From positions 225,658,239 to 225,722,238 of the forward strand of contig CM071568.1 in assembly GCA_036426205.1 (NCBI GenBank): a DNA stretch of 64,000 nucleotides, given 5' to 3'. The notes under the pieces are model-generated. The model was not told the DNA's origin. It did no database searches and worked only from the letters and a program-made list of their open reading frames with translations. This DNA comes from Ascaphus truei (Eukaryota; Chordata; Amphibia; Anura; Ascaphidae). Position 1 is the first letter of the stretch, and every line of letters starts with the position of its first letter. This document shows, one piece after another, positions 31,467-43,193 of the stretch. Both the position numbers and the translations under genes were made by a program.

Positions 31467-32257
31467 TAGAATCAGAGCAGGATGAAATTTCTCTTCAGAA
31501 GGACTTGGAGAGACTGGAAACGTGGGCAGGTAAATGGCAAATGAGGTTTAATACAGATAAATGTAAGGTTACGCATTTGGGATGCAAGAATAAAAAGACA
31601 ACTTACAAATTAAATGGAGATATATTGGGGGAATCCTTGATGGAGAAGGATTTAGGAGTGCTTGTAGACAGCAGGCTTAGCAATAGTGCCCAATGTCATG
31701 CAGTAGCTGCAAAGGCAAACAAGATCTTATCTTGCATCAAACGGGCAATGGATGGAAGGGAAGTAGACATAATTATGCCCCTTTACAAAGCATTAGTAAG
31801 ACCACACCTTGAATATGGAGTACAATTTTGGGCACCAATCCTAAGAAAAGACATTATGGAACTAGAGAGAGTGCAGAGAAGAGCCACCAAATTAATAAAG
31901 GGGATGGACATTCTAACTTATGAGGAGAGGCTAGCTATATTGGATTTATTTACATTAGAAAAGAGGCGTCTAAGAGGGGATATGATAACTATATACAAAT
32001 ATATTCAGGGACAATACAAGGAGCTTTCAAAAGAACTATTCATCCCACGGGCAGTACAAAGGACTCGGGGCCATCCCTTAAGGTTGGAGGAAAGGAAATT
32101 TCACCAGCAACAAAGGAAAGGGTTCTTTACAGTAAGGGCAGTTAAAATGTGGAATTCATTACCCATGGAGACTGTGATGGCAGATACAATAGATTTGTTC
32201 AAAAAAAGGTTGGACATCTTTTTAGATGGGAAAGGTATACAGGGATATACCAAATAA
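31467..32257 (+). pseudogene. CR1 reverse transcriptase, C-terminal part
   Basis: 250 residues open from 31505, and in fact readable from 31467 after the frame break. It has KWQMRFNTDKCKVTHLG (thumb side of the reverse transcriptase), EKDLGVLVD, PHLEYGVQFW, ERVQRRATKLI and RAVKMWNSLP, the conserved CR1-family C-terminal segment. It ends in a natural stop after GIQGYTK. Only the single break upstream separates it from 30408-31466. Confidence 0.95.
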
Positions 32258-32579
32258 GTATACATGGGAAGGATGTTGATCCAGGGATTAATCCGATTGC
32301 CAATTCTTGGAGTCAGGAAGGAATTAATTTTTCCCCTTAATGGGGTTTTTTGTTTGCCTTCCTCTGGATCAATAAGTAAGTATAGATATAGAATAAAGTA
32401 TCTGTTGTCTGAATTTAGCATAGATTGAACTTGATGGACGTACGTCTTTTTTCAACCTCATCTACTATGTAACTATGTAACTATGTACACAAACTAGCTG
32501 CAAGCTTTGCTTTGCTACATGCAAAAGCAATAATAGCAGGGAAAACAAATAAACAGGGAACAGTAAGTGCAAAGGGAAT

Positions 32580-34530
32580 GTAAGACAAGAAGTTACCTGG
32601 GGATCTGCAGAACTAGAATCTAGATAAAACAGAAATGGGGAATGATGCCAAGGAACAAAGGAAAGCCTGACCGCTGACCTGCAAAAGTTAAGAAGAAATA
32701 AGAAGGTTCTCCTATACTGTGATTATTGACTTCAATTAGTCAGTGATTATACATATAGATAAACAATAGTGTTGCAGCTCAAAACCCCAAAACAGGAACT
32801 GTTCAAAATTCCTGTAAAAATAGCAGCTAGCAAAAAATAGGGGAGCGCAAATCTAAAGTGATGGTGATTATATAGCGAATACATCCACAGGTATAATAAG
32901 GGCTAGACAAATTTGAAAAAAAGCCACTCACCCAAAAAAAAGCACTTGCCCTCCCCCCAAATGTTTTGTCTTATTTGTAACCCCCACCCCCCCTCCCTCT
33001 ACACCCCCCTCATTTACCCACTGGCGAGTCTTACCTGCGCAGGGTGCAGCGGCGTGGTGCGGCGTCTCCCGGCATTCTCCTGCACTCTCCCTCAAACTCC
33101 AGTGCCTCCCCCTGCAACTGGTGGTGAAAATGGCTGCGCGGCTTCAATGACTTTTCATATAGTTACTCTTTCTCTAAGAAAAACTTCTGCCAGTATTGCC
33201 ACCTCTCATCTATCCTCAGGCCTGCCAACACCTCTACAGGCTAACCTGGGCCCCTGGATTATTGAGTGACAAGGATGCACAGGAGGGCCCAGCAGGGTGG
33301 CGCGGAGGCCAACCGGCATACGATCATAAAATTCAAGTCCAACTTCCATTATAGGCCGGGCGTGCCCCCGAATCCTGGGCACTTGGGAACGTTGCCCCGG
33401 CTCTTCCCCCTGACCGCAGCTCTGTCTAACACCTACAGTATGAGAGCACTGTGAAAAGAGCAGTGGGGGTGATGATGCACGCTCTGCCCTTCCGGGCCGA
33501 CCTGAATGGGGACAAATAAATAAGACTTTAGTGAGCCTCATGCAGGCCATTTAAGTGGGTTTAATAACATTATTTCCTAAATACTGGGATTTGCTTAGAG
33601 TCTGTGTGATTTACAATGCCTAGAGCTGAATTGACAATTCACGGATATCTCTGCTAACAATACTTTTATATAGGCGTATTGGCGCCAGAGAGTATCTTAA
33701 GAAAAAAAGTACTGTTTACTAAATATGGCCCTCGGTGTATTTCACAGCACATGGATCTTCATCTCCTTACTGACAATGTGAATGTGTATTTGGGGGAACT
33801 ATAGGAGGCAGAAATGTGCAGTTGCAGAACTAAGGGAAGCCACTTTCACTCATGTTTTGTTTTTTACAAAACAATGGTGTTTTAGTTTTGGCAGGAACTT
33901 GATTGTTTTTGGTTTTGGAATCATGAAAAAACTCAATTTGTTTTCCAGAACATAGGACCACCTTGTGTAAACTTTCACGCTAAAGCTTGTTCTTTTCTCT
34001 CTTCGAAAGATTCACCCAATTTATAAAAAAGCAAACCAAAAGAAAACACGACAAATAAAATACACAAGAAAAAGAATCTGAGGCTTTTGACTCTACTTTC
34101 GCTTGGATTTGAACGTTCATTCCGACACTTCAAATAACTTTCAATGTTTCCAAAATGTAGATTTCGAAAACCAGAGTGTGCCCATCCTAAGAAAATGTTC
34201 AACCTCTAAGAGGACGAATCTGTAGACCTGGAGACAACCAAAAGATGGTCTTTAAATGGAAAAGTAGTCAATAAACTCTGTGAACAGCTAATGTTAAAAA
34301 ATACAGTGAGACTCATAAGAAAATTGATGTTGATAAGTCTGCATTCCCTCTCATCAACCCCGTCCTCCAAATTTATTAGGTAAAAGGCTTGTCTCTTTAT
34401 TTGTTTAACATGATGTTCCAAGCTGGTCCAGAAAATATTATTGGACTACTTGCCTTTGCATGCCTTGTTTCTTCGTGAAATCCAAGCCGTTTATCAATTT
34501 TATAGACATATTGTTTCTACTTTTGCAAGA
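32580..34530. other. unassigned; hAT-like end near 32900 and GC-rich segment
   Basis: AGGGCTAGACAAATTTG (32897) resembles a hAT-type terminal repeat, but the matching end was not found. 33000-33450 is GC-rich. On the minus strand it contains CGCAGGTAAG at 33040-33029, another splice-donor-like word. 33560-34530 is AT-rich with short open frames only. No gene seen. Confidence 0.4.
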
Positions 34531-34974
34531 AAAAAGGGTGCACTAGTGAGTGACACTCACAGGTGTGCAAAAGGGGGGTGCGCTGATGTATACCTAGCTA
34601 TTGAGTGTCCATAAATCTCTGGGATGTATGATCTATGGAGAGGAGGGGGAAGTTTTTCCACCCCGTGGTGTCTGATGGTAAATGGTTACCTATTAAAAAA
34701 ACTATGGATAGTAACCTAAAATAATGAACTGATTGCTAAACACAAAGTGGAAAATAAAGTAACAACCCCTTATACTTAGATTGCAATCCCTTGAAACAGC
34801 TCAGCAGGAGTGCTACTAAAGATTGAATGCAATGTTTTATTACCATATTAATGTCCATTGATTATGTCCAAAATGGATTGATCCTCACGTATGTGATAAA
34901 GGATCCTTGTGTTGTTGACTATTGCATGCCCACCACATAGGGATACCGTAGTCTGTACCTCAAACAGGAAAGAA
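34531..34974. other. no gene seen
   Basis: AT-rich, possibly belonging to the inverted-arm element to its right. Confidence 0.35.
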
Positions 34975-35253
34975 AAGAAATTAAGTGAGGCGCAATGGAA
35001 ATGGAATCAACTTTTATTCACCTTCAAAGTGGTGGTCAATGTAATTAAAATATACATATATGGTGCACTACTAATGCAAAACATTCATTAAATACTAAAC
35101 AATTGTTTAAAAGTATATTGCTAAATATCTTATGTGAACTGGTAAAAGTGTGTAAAGGTCAGAGTTGCCTTGATAGAGTAAGGGTAGCTTAAATGCTGCT
35201 GGCTGTCAGCACCTGCATGCTCTCCTTCCTCTCTGGGGTTAACGCCTGGACCG

Positions 35254-35294
35254 ATCCCTGACGAAGCCACATCACGTGGAGAAACGCGTAGGAG
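35254..35294 (+). ncRNA. candidate hammerhead-like motif (copy E)
   Basis: CTGACGA (35258-35264), AG, stem CCAC/GTGG (35267-35270 and 35276-35279), A, GAAA (35281-35284), CGCGTA, with flanks ATCC/GGAG able to form a short stem I. The core letters match CUGANGA...GAAA, and GUA is an allowed cleavage triplet. Extra bases at the foot of stem II and a 2-bp stem III differ from canonical ribozymes, so activity is unproven. Confidence 0.4.
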
Positions 35295-35735
35295 GAGCAA
35301 GCATTGAGTCAGTAGTGTGTGAAGTGAACACAGAGGAAGTCATAAGCTGTGGGCTGTGAGCTGTAAGCGGCACATTTTGACATTTGCTGCAACGTAAGCT
35401 GATCAGCCTGCTACCCTTCCAAGCTGCAATACGGCTGGAGGTGAACCGGAGGAGAAAATAGGAAGATGCCCAGGACGGTCCCATCTGACGGGCACACCAA
35501 GGTGACCCATGGCCCCCGCTTTACTCACGAGGTATGAGTCCCATCATGTGAGCGCCCGATCAGCTCGTGGGCAGGACGGTCAGCGTTAACCCCAAGAGGA
35601 AGTAGCATACTGGACTGACAGACCAGCAGCATTTAAGGCTACCACCTTACTCACAGGCACTCTGGACTCATTTAACACACCTTTTTTTTAAAAAAAACCA
35701 TTTTCACATATATGATATTTAGCAATATCACTTTT

Positions 35736-36369
35736 TTTTTACATTTTTTTTATTTTAAGGCATTTTTATTACATTTTTTTTAAACTTAAAATGCAAAAAT
35801 AAAAAAAATGCAATTGGACCACGCTATGCGTTTATTCAGTCATTCTGGGTTTGCTTTCAGCCTGAGGGGTTTCAGTCCCGCATAACGGCCAGTGAACTCA
35901 TGCCAATGGCTTCTTTAATGGGTTGAATCGGGTGCTTAAGCCTCCTTTCCCCCCTCCCACCCCCCATATCAGGGCAGGTTTCCAGGATATCCCAACCTCA
36001 GCACAGGTGACTCAACCAGTACCTGCTTCAGCACAGGTGGATCAATCCGTGGCCCAGTCTTTGACTGAGTCTCTGATTGATCCACCTGTGCTGAAGCCGG
36101 GCCATACCGAAAACCTGACCTATTGAGCCCCCCAGAGTGAAATCTTGGCTCCCTTTTCTTTTCTTTTTTTGTTTCAATTTTTTTATTGTTTTTCGAGAGA
36201 ATGACATCTTATAACATGTTTTAACGTACATCTGTTACAACTTCAAGTTTTACAGCAAGAAGGAATATTAAACATTATATTACATCATAAATCGCATTTT
36301 GTTGTCTTCATTTCTTACATATTTATTTTCGACTGTTGTATTTTACAGAACTTTTGTTATTTTATTTTC
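35736..36369 (-). mobile_element. composite insertion with 15-bp target duplication
   Basis: AGCAATATCACTTTT stands at 35721-35735 and 36370-36384. The right part (about 36165-36369) reads on minus as an L1-like 3' end with an A-rich tail. The middle (35975-36125) is a palindromic repeat containing CAGCACAGGTGGATCAAT and its inverse ATTGATCCACCTGTGCTG, a form known from hAT-like MITEs. Confidence 0.65.
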
Positions 36370-36430
36370 AGCAATATCACTTTTGTTTATGTATTTAATG
36401 TATGTTTTTGCTTTAGTAGTGCACCATATA

Positions 36431-36830
36431 CACTGGCGGCAGAGTTTATTCTAACTCGGCCGCCACCGCAAAGTGCGGGCAGACGCGGCTTCCTTTTTTA
36501 TTTTTTCCGGCGTGCCACGCGTCAGCCGGGCGCCGGTCACGTGCGCCAGGCATCCCGAGGACGCCAGGCATACCCGAAGACGCCAGGCATCCCGAAAACG
36601 CCAGGCATACCCAAAGACGCCAGGCATCCCCAAAGGAGGCTGCAGGTAAGGGGGTATTTTATTTTTTGGAGCGTGGAGCGGGGCGGAACAACCAGGGTGT
36701 CGCGAGGGGAAAGGAAGGGGGAGGGGAAGATGCGGCTAGGATGGCCTGGCGCACGGCCACGTTCGGCGCCAGCCCGTAGTGACGCGCGGGGCAAGACGGG
36801 CAAAAGTTAGAATAGGATGTGCCGGCACAG
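36431..36830. mobile_element. 400-bp GC-rich DNA element in the right arm
   Basis: The ends are CACTGGCGGCA...TATTCTAACT and, inverted, ACTGTGCCGGCA...TATTCTAACT. Comparison with the uninterrupted left arm of the host element indicates a TA target duplication. It contains five 18-19 bp units of CGCCAGGCATACCCGAAGA (36544-36636) followed by GCAGGTAAGG (36642-36651). Confidence 0.7.
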
Positions 36831-36926
36831 TATGTATATTTTAATTACTATTGACCACTCATTTTGAAGGTGAATATAAAGTTGATTCCATTTTTCCATT
36901 GCGCCTCCACTTAATTTCTTTTTCTC

Positions 36927-38496
36927 TACTTTTGCACCCCTCTTACTAATGGGGTTTTAAAAATATTATTTATAATTTGGTTTTAGTTAAATCCAGGAAC
37001 GTCAATGAGCTTGAAGCAGCCCCTGAATCTCCATTAGAAGAGTTGCTACAGCTTTTGAAAAAACGAATTGGCCCCATGGTGTGACTAGGATGTAGTTGAC
37101 AATTTTGCACCCAGTCTGAACCAAAACGCCAAATGTATGACTGTATGAATTGAATTAGTTTCACTACAATCCAATTTAAAAACATTTGTTCTTGGGTCAT
37201 TATAACGTAAAATAAATTGAGTTTGCTTTAAAGGTAAAAATCTCATCTTTATACTCAATATTACATATTTTTTCAGCTTCATCTAAGTGCTACCATCTGG
37301 TTAAATATAAAATATAATGATCTTCCCTGTGCAGAAATGTAACATCTGTGTAGGTCTTGATAGCAGGGTGATTGCTAAACTGGTAATGTTCATGAGAGCT
37401 AGAAACACATAAAACAAAAATACAATTCTGCCTGTGGTTTCATTTTAAATGTATTATTTATACTCTTCCCTAGCACTTCACTGCTCTGGTCCTATTCTGC
37501 CAACCTTCTGAGTACTGCCCTGTTCTGCGTCTGTACATCACGTCAACCTCTTCAGCAAACTGCCTACACTGCACTTTGCTGACACTTATCCCACACTTAC
37601 ACTTAGCTCTCTAAGGCCTGCTCTTTTTCGCTTCCTAGCTGATCCTCTAACACGTCTTCAACTGGTCTTTTACCCATCAGGACCTACTACATGGCCTGCA
37701 CTACCCTCTCATATGGTCCCTGTCCTGCATTTCCCCCAAAGGTGGGCAAGATACCTGAAAGTCCTGTGGTCCTTCGTGGGATTCCTGGCCTCTTGGGGTT
37801 ACTGGAGCCCTCACGGCTCCTGCCACAGAGCCTCTTGCAGCTTGTAGCCTCCCTTCAGATTTCTCCTAGCCCTGTCTCTGATGCTTCCTGGCTCCTGGAA
37901 CTCTTACTGTTTGCCAGATTCTATGTAGCAGAACTATGCTCCTTCTTTAGGAAACTTTTCAGCTCCTCTCTGGGTTTTTTATGACTGACCACGACCCTGA
38001 TTCTGTCAGCACTGTCTTCAAGGAGCTACAGGCTTGCTATACTCCTCTTGTCCAGGTTCTGTCCCCTGTGACATCATCTGTCCTGTCATGGGCTTCTGTG
38101 ATATCAGCATTTCTCCTTTAGTCTCACCTTCTTTGCACACAGGAAGGTATGTTACAATATTTAATCTTAAATACAGTAGTTTTAAAAACAAACTAGTCAC
38201 TATGTGATTCATGTTAAAAATGTCACATAGAAAAAAGTAAGATGGGATCTTAATAAATATGCCCATGTAATTAGTCAAGGTGGTCACCTCTATCAAAACA
38301 CGTAAAACAAACTATATAGAATTATATAATAATTAATATATAGATATATCACACTCATAAAAACACCACCCACACACACACACTATCAACACACCACCCA
38401 CACATCACACACCCACCTCAGAGCACACACACACACACTTATTTTAAGTTTTTTTTTTCAAAAAAAATTTTCCAAACTACCCTCCACAGTAAAGCA
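36927..38496. other. no gene supported; CA-rich patch at 38370-38440
   Basis: 37400-38150 is C/T-rich with frequent CCT and CTG words and ends GGTATGTTACA, somewhat LTR-like, but no TG start or duplication was found. An open frame at 37691-37984 has no recognisable motif. The right end contains irregular CA repeats. Confidence 0.4.
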
Positions 38497-38880
38497 TATA
38501 GCAAATGGAAATATTACTGTATGCTCATTTGCATGTCTTTGACAGTTCTGCAACCCTGCCTTTCACCATTATAACCCAGCACACAGTGCTTCAACTGCAG
38601 CAAGGGATTCTGGGAAATGACATACAAATGAGTGCACAGTGCCAACTTTTGCTTCAAAACCATTTAACATGGTCCCCTATAAGCTTAAGCTTGCTGAATT
38701 TCATAGCTTTGAGCACAGCTATTAAATGATTTTGAAGCAAAAGATGGCACAGTGTGCTCACTTGCATGTCATTACCCAGAATCCCTTGCTGCAGTGGAGG
38801 CGCTGTGTGCTGGGCGATAATGGTGAAAGACAGGGTTGCAGACCTGACTGAGCATACAGTAATATTTCCATTTGATATAT
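38497..38880. mobile_element. foldback MITE, about 190-bp arms
   Basis: TATAGCAAATGGAAATATTA at the left and its inverse at the right (TAATATTTCCATTTGATATA). The arms stay complementary inward through TGCATGTC, CTTTCACCATTAT, CAGCACACAG, GCAGCAAGGGATTCTGGG, ACAGTGCCA and TTTTGCTTCAAAA, leaving a loop of about 40 bp. It is flanked by TA-rich sequence. Confidence 0.85.
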
Positions 38881-39091
38881 ATATATAAAATCAGAATTGC
38901 ACTTTCAAACAATGGTTAGCAGTATCATTGCAGGGTTAACACTTTTTGATGTCACCAGGGACACTGGTAAAGCTGACAACTCCTAGGAGACAGACCACAT
39001 GGAGCGGGATGCTGTACAACACAGGAGACAGTCAGCCGCCGCGGGTCCATCCCACTCGGGTAACCCACAGATTTCTCTTACATGCTGTTTT
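38881..39091. other. no gene seen; target of the L1 insertion
   Basis: Ends in CATGCTGTTTT (39081-39091), the left copy of the L1 target duplication. Confidence 0.6.
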
Positions 39092-39473
39092 TTTCCAACA
39101 AAATTTTTTTATTAAGCGCTGGACACAGGCATACAATAATCTAACAACACATTGTCTTGAAAATCAGCATCTACAGCACTCATTTTAAGTAACATCTGAG
39201 ATAACTGGACATACTGGGAAGACGAACAGACGAACCTACTCACCACATCGGACTACATGTAATGGAAGTTGGGGGGGGGAGAGGTGGAGGGGGGTTGCAG
39301 TCTTGAGTTTCTTCAACGAGGTGCCTTTGTATTTGGTCCTACTTGTGAGGGGATTGAGCGGGTTTGTAGTTGCCTATTTTGTCCGTGAACCGTCATGGTT
39401 CCAGTCCGCCCTACCTGTCTCCTGGTGCCTATTGTCAGTTCCAGCCCATCCAAGGAGAATGCATTTCCGATTT

Positions 39474-40267
39474 TCACAGCAGTATTGTAGTGGCATCCAC
39501 CCCTGGGATATCTGATTGGGCTAACCATGGAGCCCACACTTTTAGAAAGTTTGCGCCGGTGTCATTGACCATGCTCGTCAGTTGTTCCATCCGGCAAACG
39601 TACCAAATTCTATTCCGAATTTTTGGGATAACTGGTACATGTGGTTGCTTCCACAATGCTGCGATTTCACACCGCAGGGCCGTGGCGAAATGTGCAATCA
39701 ATTTGTGCTCAGATCTGTTTAGTCCCCTGGTGCGCCTGCCCAACAGGAGCAACCAGGGGTCCAAAGGGATCGCGTGGCCGAGTAAAGTCTGCAGCCAGCT
39801 TCTAATGTCTTCCCAAATCGGGGCCACCTTGGTGCAACCCCACAGCATGTGCAGCAAGTCTGCCTGCTCCCCACATTGTTTTGGGCACAAGGGGGGGTAG
39901 TCGTTGACAAACTTAGCCAATCTTTTCGGGGTAAGATACCACCGCATGAGGACCTTATATGCATTCTCCTTCAATGTGGTGCATATAGAGCTCTTTGCTG
40001 CTGCCTGAACTATCGTGTCCCAGTCCTCATCTTCTAAGGTCTCTCCTAAGTCATCCTCCCATCGATTCCTGTAACTCAGTTTGATGTCAATGTCGTTTGC
40101 AGGACAGACCACCTCCCTATAGATGCCAGAGATAAGTCCCTTGGTACCTGTCCCTCTGGTACAGAGCTGCTCAAAATTAGTACGCCTGGGACGTTTAGGA
40201 ATTTTACATAGAACGCTCGGATCTGAAGGTATCTAAATAATTCTGAATTTGGTATGCCTTTTTTGGA
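39474..40267 (-). pseudogene. L1 ORF2, C-terminal part
   Basis: An open stretch of 212 residues (40112-39474) includes SSICTTLKENAYKVLMRWYLTP, shared with the L1 fragment at 57484-58053, the zinc-knuckle-like C-x3-C-x7-H-x4-C motif (CPKQCGEQADLLHMLWGC) and a final WAPWLAQSDIPGVD. About 150 bases between 40112 and 40267 are readable only with stops. This domain contributes to RNA binding in L1 (known of the family). Confidence 0.9.
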
Positions 40268-41640
40268 TTTAAGTTGCGAAGTCTTTACTCAACAGACCAG
40301 GAGCGAAATCAGGGTTACCCAAGAATGGGGTCAATAAGGAGTGCTGCCCAGAAAGGGCATATTTGTATCTGCTGCTCTCCCAAACTGCCAACGAGCTGCC
40401 CATCGCGGAAAGCGGTTCACTAATGGTGTTGATCACCTTTTTAGGAAGCCAGATTATGTCTTGCAGCTCCACTGGAGCGCAGCACGCTGTCTCCAATTCT
40501 ACCCATCTCCGGAGGCTATGGTGGGTATGCCATAGAGTAATTTGGGATAATTGGGCCGCTCTGAAGTACGAGAACAAGCAGGGTACCCCCAGCCCCCCTC
40601 TGATCGTGGGTCTAACTAACGTGCTTAATTTTAGACGTGCAGTCTTATTACCCCAGATGAATTTCACCATAGAGGACTGCAGACGGAGGATGTCATCTCG
40701 TACCAACTGTACGGGTAGGGTTTGGAATAAATATAGGATTCTAGGGAGGAAATTCATTTTGACATTTTGGATTCTACCAATCCAAGATATGCCACTTCCT
40801 GACCATCTTTTGAGATCCTCCTTCAGGGTCCTAATTAGTCTGGGGTAATTTGCCTTATAAAGGTCTCTATAATTCTTTGTAATGTTAACCCCAAGGTATT
40901 TAATCTGGGTGGCTTGCCATTTGAAGTTGAAATTTATCTTGAGTAGTTTTGCCGTGGGCTTGGGCAGGTTTATATTTAGGGCTTCTGATTTTGTTTGATT
41001 GATTTTGAAACCAGACAATTTGTTGAATACCCCTAACAGGCTAAAGACATTCGGCAGAGAGGTAAGGGGCTGAGATAATAACATCGTCTGCATACAGGGC
41101 CACCTTATGTGACTGCTTTCCAATTTGGATTCCCGCTATGTTGGGACTAAGTCGAATATGTGCTGCTAGGGGTTCGATGCATAGTGCGAAAATGAGCGGG
41201 GACATGGGGCAACCCTGTCTGGTGCCGCTCCTTATCGGGAACTCCTCCGACGGGAAGCCCTGGTGCCTGACCTTCGCCGTCTATCCCCGGTACAGAGCCA
41301 GAATGGCGCCCAACATTCTCCCCCAAAGCCCATCTGCTCAAGCGTCGCCTTCATGTAGGGCCAATCTACTCTATCAAAGGCTTTTTCGGCGTCTAGGTGC
41401 AATACCAGTGACGGAATATTTTTTCCTTTGTGCCAAATCAATTAGGTCTATGATCCGTCTGGTATTGTCTGACGCCTGACTGCCACATATGAACCCCACT
41501 TGATCGGGATGGACCAGCCTTGGCATAACCTGATTAAGTCGATTAGCCAATAATTTGGAGAATATTTTGGTATCCGAATTAATGAGGGAAATGGGTCTAT
41601 AACTTTTGCAATCTGCAGGGTCCTACCCTTGTTTGTGAAT
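40268..41640 (-). pseudogene. L1 ORF2, reverse transcriptase core
   Basis: Frames shift several times. Motif A region LVLHLDAEKAFDRVDWPYM (41410-41340), then GTRQGCPMSPLIFALCIEP (about 41240-41170), then a catalytic segment whose YADD is read in a shifted frame near 41085. A long open stretch 41123-40269 follows, with LSGFKINQTKSEAL, WIGRIQNVKMNFLPRILYLF and RPTIRGGLGVPCLFSYFRAAQ. These are the L1 reverse transcriptase palm and thumb segments. At least four indels break it. Confidence 0.9.
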
Positions 41641-43193
41641 AACTGAAATGGACGCTTGCAGCATTGGGCCCGGGATAGGGGCACCCTCCAGAAAGGAATT
41701 GTATAATTTTAGTAGCTGCGGAGCTAAGATTTTCCAAAACTTTTTGTAATAAAGGTTTGAGAAGCAATCCGGGACAGGGGCTTTGGATGCCTTTAGTGAC
41801 TTCAATACCTCCGTAAGCTCCTCCATCGAAAAGTCTTCCTGTAGCGCCTCCCTTTCTTCTCTGCTTAGGCTAGGTAATTTAGCCTCCTCAAAGAATGTCT
41901 TTAGGTGTTCCCTAGTGTTTGCTCCCTGGGTGACTTTCGCCCCATCATATAAGTTTTCATAATATTTTTTGAACTCTGCTACTATTAGTTTGGGGTCAGA
42001 CGTGAGATCTCCCCTCTCATTCTGAATCGCCTGGATGTGATAGTTTTGGGCTCTGTTTGTGAGTTTTCTGGCAAGGGGGGTATCCGGCTTGTTCGCCCTC
42101 TCATAAAATTTCCATTTTGTCCAAGACAATTCCTTCTCAGCTCGGGAGGCCAGCAGTAAGTTTAACTTAGTTTTGGTATCTAGCAGCGTGTTTAACGAGG
42201 CTGCTTGTTTCTTATCTTTGTGTAGGGAGGACAGGACGGATAATTCAGTTTGTAATTGTTTAATTTTTTGTTCCTTCTCCCTCTTGCACCTGCTTGCTAT
42301 CCCAATGAGCACTCCTCTCAGAGTTGCCTTATGGGCCTCCCATAGGGTAGACAGGGAAGTGACACTGCCGGCATTCTCCTTAAAATAATCCCTGATGCTG
42401 TTTCCCACGCTCAATTCAATCTCGGGGATTTTTATCAAAAGTTCGTTAAGTTTCCAATCCGCTCGCGGTCTGTCAAGTCTATAATCAAAGCACAGCAGCT
42501 CTATGGGCGCATGATCGGACCATGAAATGTCATGGATACCCGTATGGGCGATCTGAGAACCCATTCTGTTAGATACAAAGAGGTAGTCTATCCTGCTATA
42601 TCTGTCATGTGGGTGGGAGTAGAAGGTGAACCCCTTTTCACCTTGGTGCTGTTCACGCCAGATATCTGTTAGGTTGTTTGTCTGCAGCCCCTGGAGCCAC
42701 GCGGAGCGCGCCCTCGGTCTCTTATGTCCTCCCGGGGTACTTCTGTCTAAGGTCGGGTCCAACGTCTGGTTAATGTCTCCGACCGACCTCCTTGCGTCAG
42801 CTTATTGAGAGTAGAGAAAAATTTGACCATGAAGGCTTCCTCGTGCTCGCTCGGTGCATACACCATAGCTAGTGTAATAGCCTGCCCCTGTATGTCCCCC
42901 ACAACAACCAGGAACCTGCCATTCTTGTCTCTCTTAATGTGCATGACAGTTAGGGGCAGGCGATTGTGTATGAGGATCGCCACCCCTTTCTGTTTTTTCG
43001 TGGCGGAGGCTGCGTACCATTGTCTGTACCTGCCGTCTATATACTTGGGGGAACTATTTTTTGCAAAATGTGTCTCTTGGATCATGATGATGTCTGGGTC
43101 TGATCTTTTATATTCTGTCATGGCTATTCTCCTTTTTTGCGGGCTGTTAAATCCCTTCACATTATGGGAAATGATTACGATATTCCTACCCAT
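41623..43193 (-). pseudogene. L1 ORF2, AP endonuclease and linker
   Basis: Starts at 43193 with MGRNIVIISHNVKGFNSPQKR, the expected N-terminus of an L1 AP endonuclease (SHNVKGFN with Asn). Then come IMIQETHF (catalytic Glu), VYAPS, a frame change near 42755, RIDYLFVS and WSDHAPIEL (S-D-H catalytic block). The second stretch (42762-41623, 379 residues) continues through a charged coiled linker, ELTEVLKSLKASKAPVPDCF and the start of the reverse transcriptase (ASISVIHKQG). One frameshift separates the halves and another ends the second. Confidence 0.92.

Larger units (their letters stand above)
30403..32487 (+). mobile_element. CR1 LINE, 5'-truncated, young
   Basis: The 3' end is the CR1-type 8-bp repeat CTATGTAA twice plus CTATGTA (32465-32487). 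It contains nearly the whole reverse transcriptase and C-terminal region with only one frame break. A 15-bp direct repeat, AAGTGCAAAGGGAAT, lies at 30376-30390 and 32565-32579, so the insertion may include about 77 bp beyond the CR1 end. Confidence 0.9.
34975..36926. mobile_element. foldback-type element with about 110-bp inverted arms
   Basis: 34975-35090 (AAATTAAGTGAGGCGCAATG, TTCACCTTCAAA, GTGGTCAAT, ATGGTGCACTACTAA) is inverted at 36926-36831 and 36432-36400. The right arm is split by a 400-bp insertion (36431-36830). Between the arms lie a hammerhead-like hairpin (35254-35294), GC-rich sequence and a further insertion with 15-bp duplication (35736-36369). No protein is encoded. Confidence 0.75.

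Noticed and set aside
37691..37984. 97-residue open frame as a possible host exon
   Set aside because: No recognisable domain, no splice-site support and no homologous pattern I can name. The surrounding C/T-rich sequence may be repeat-derived.
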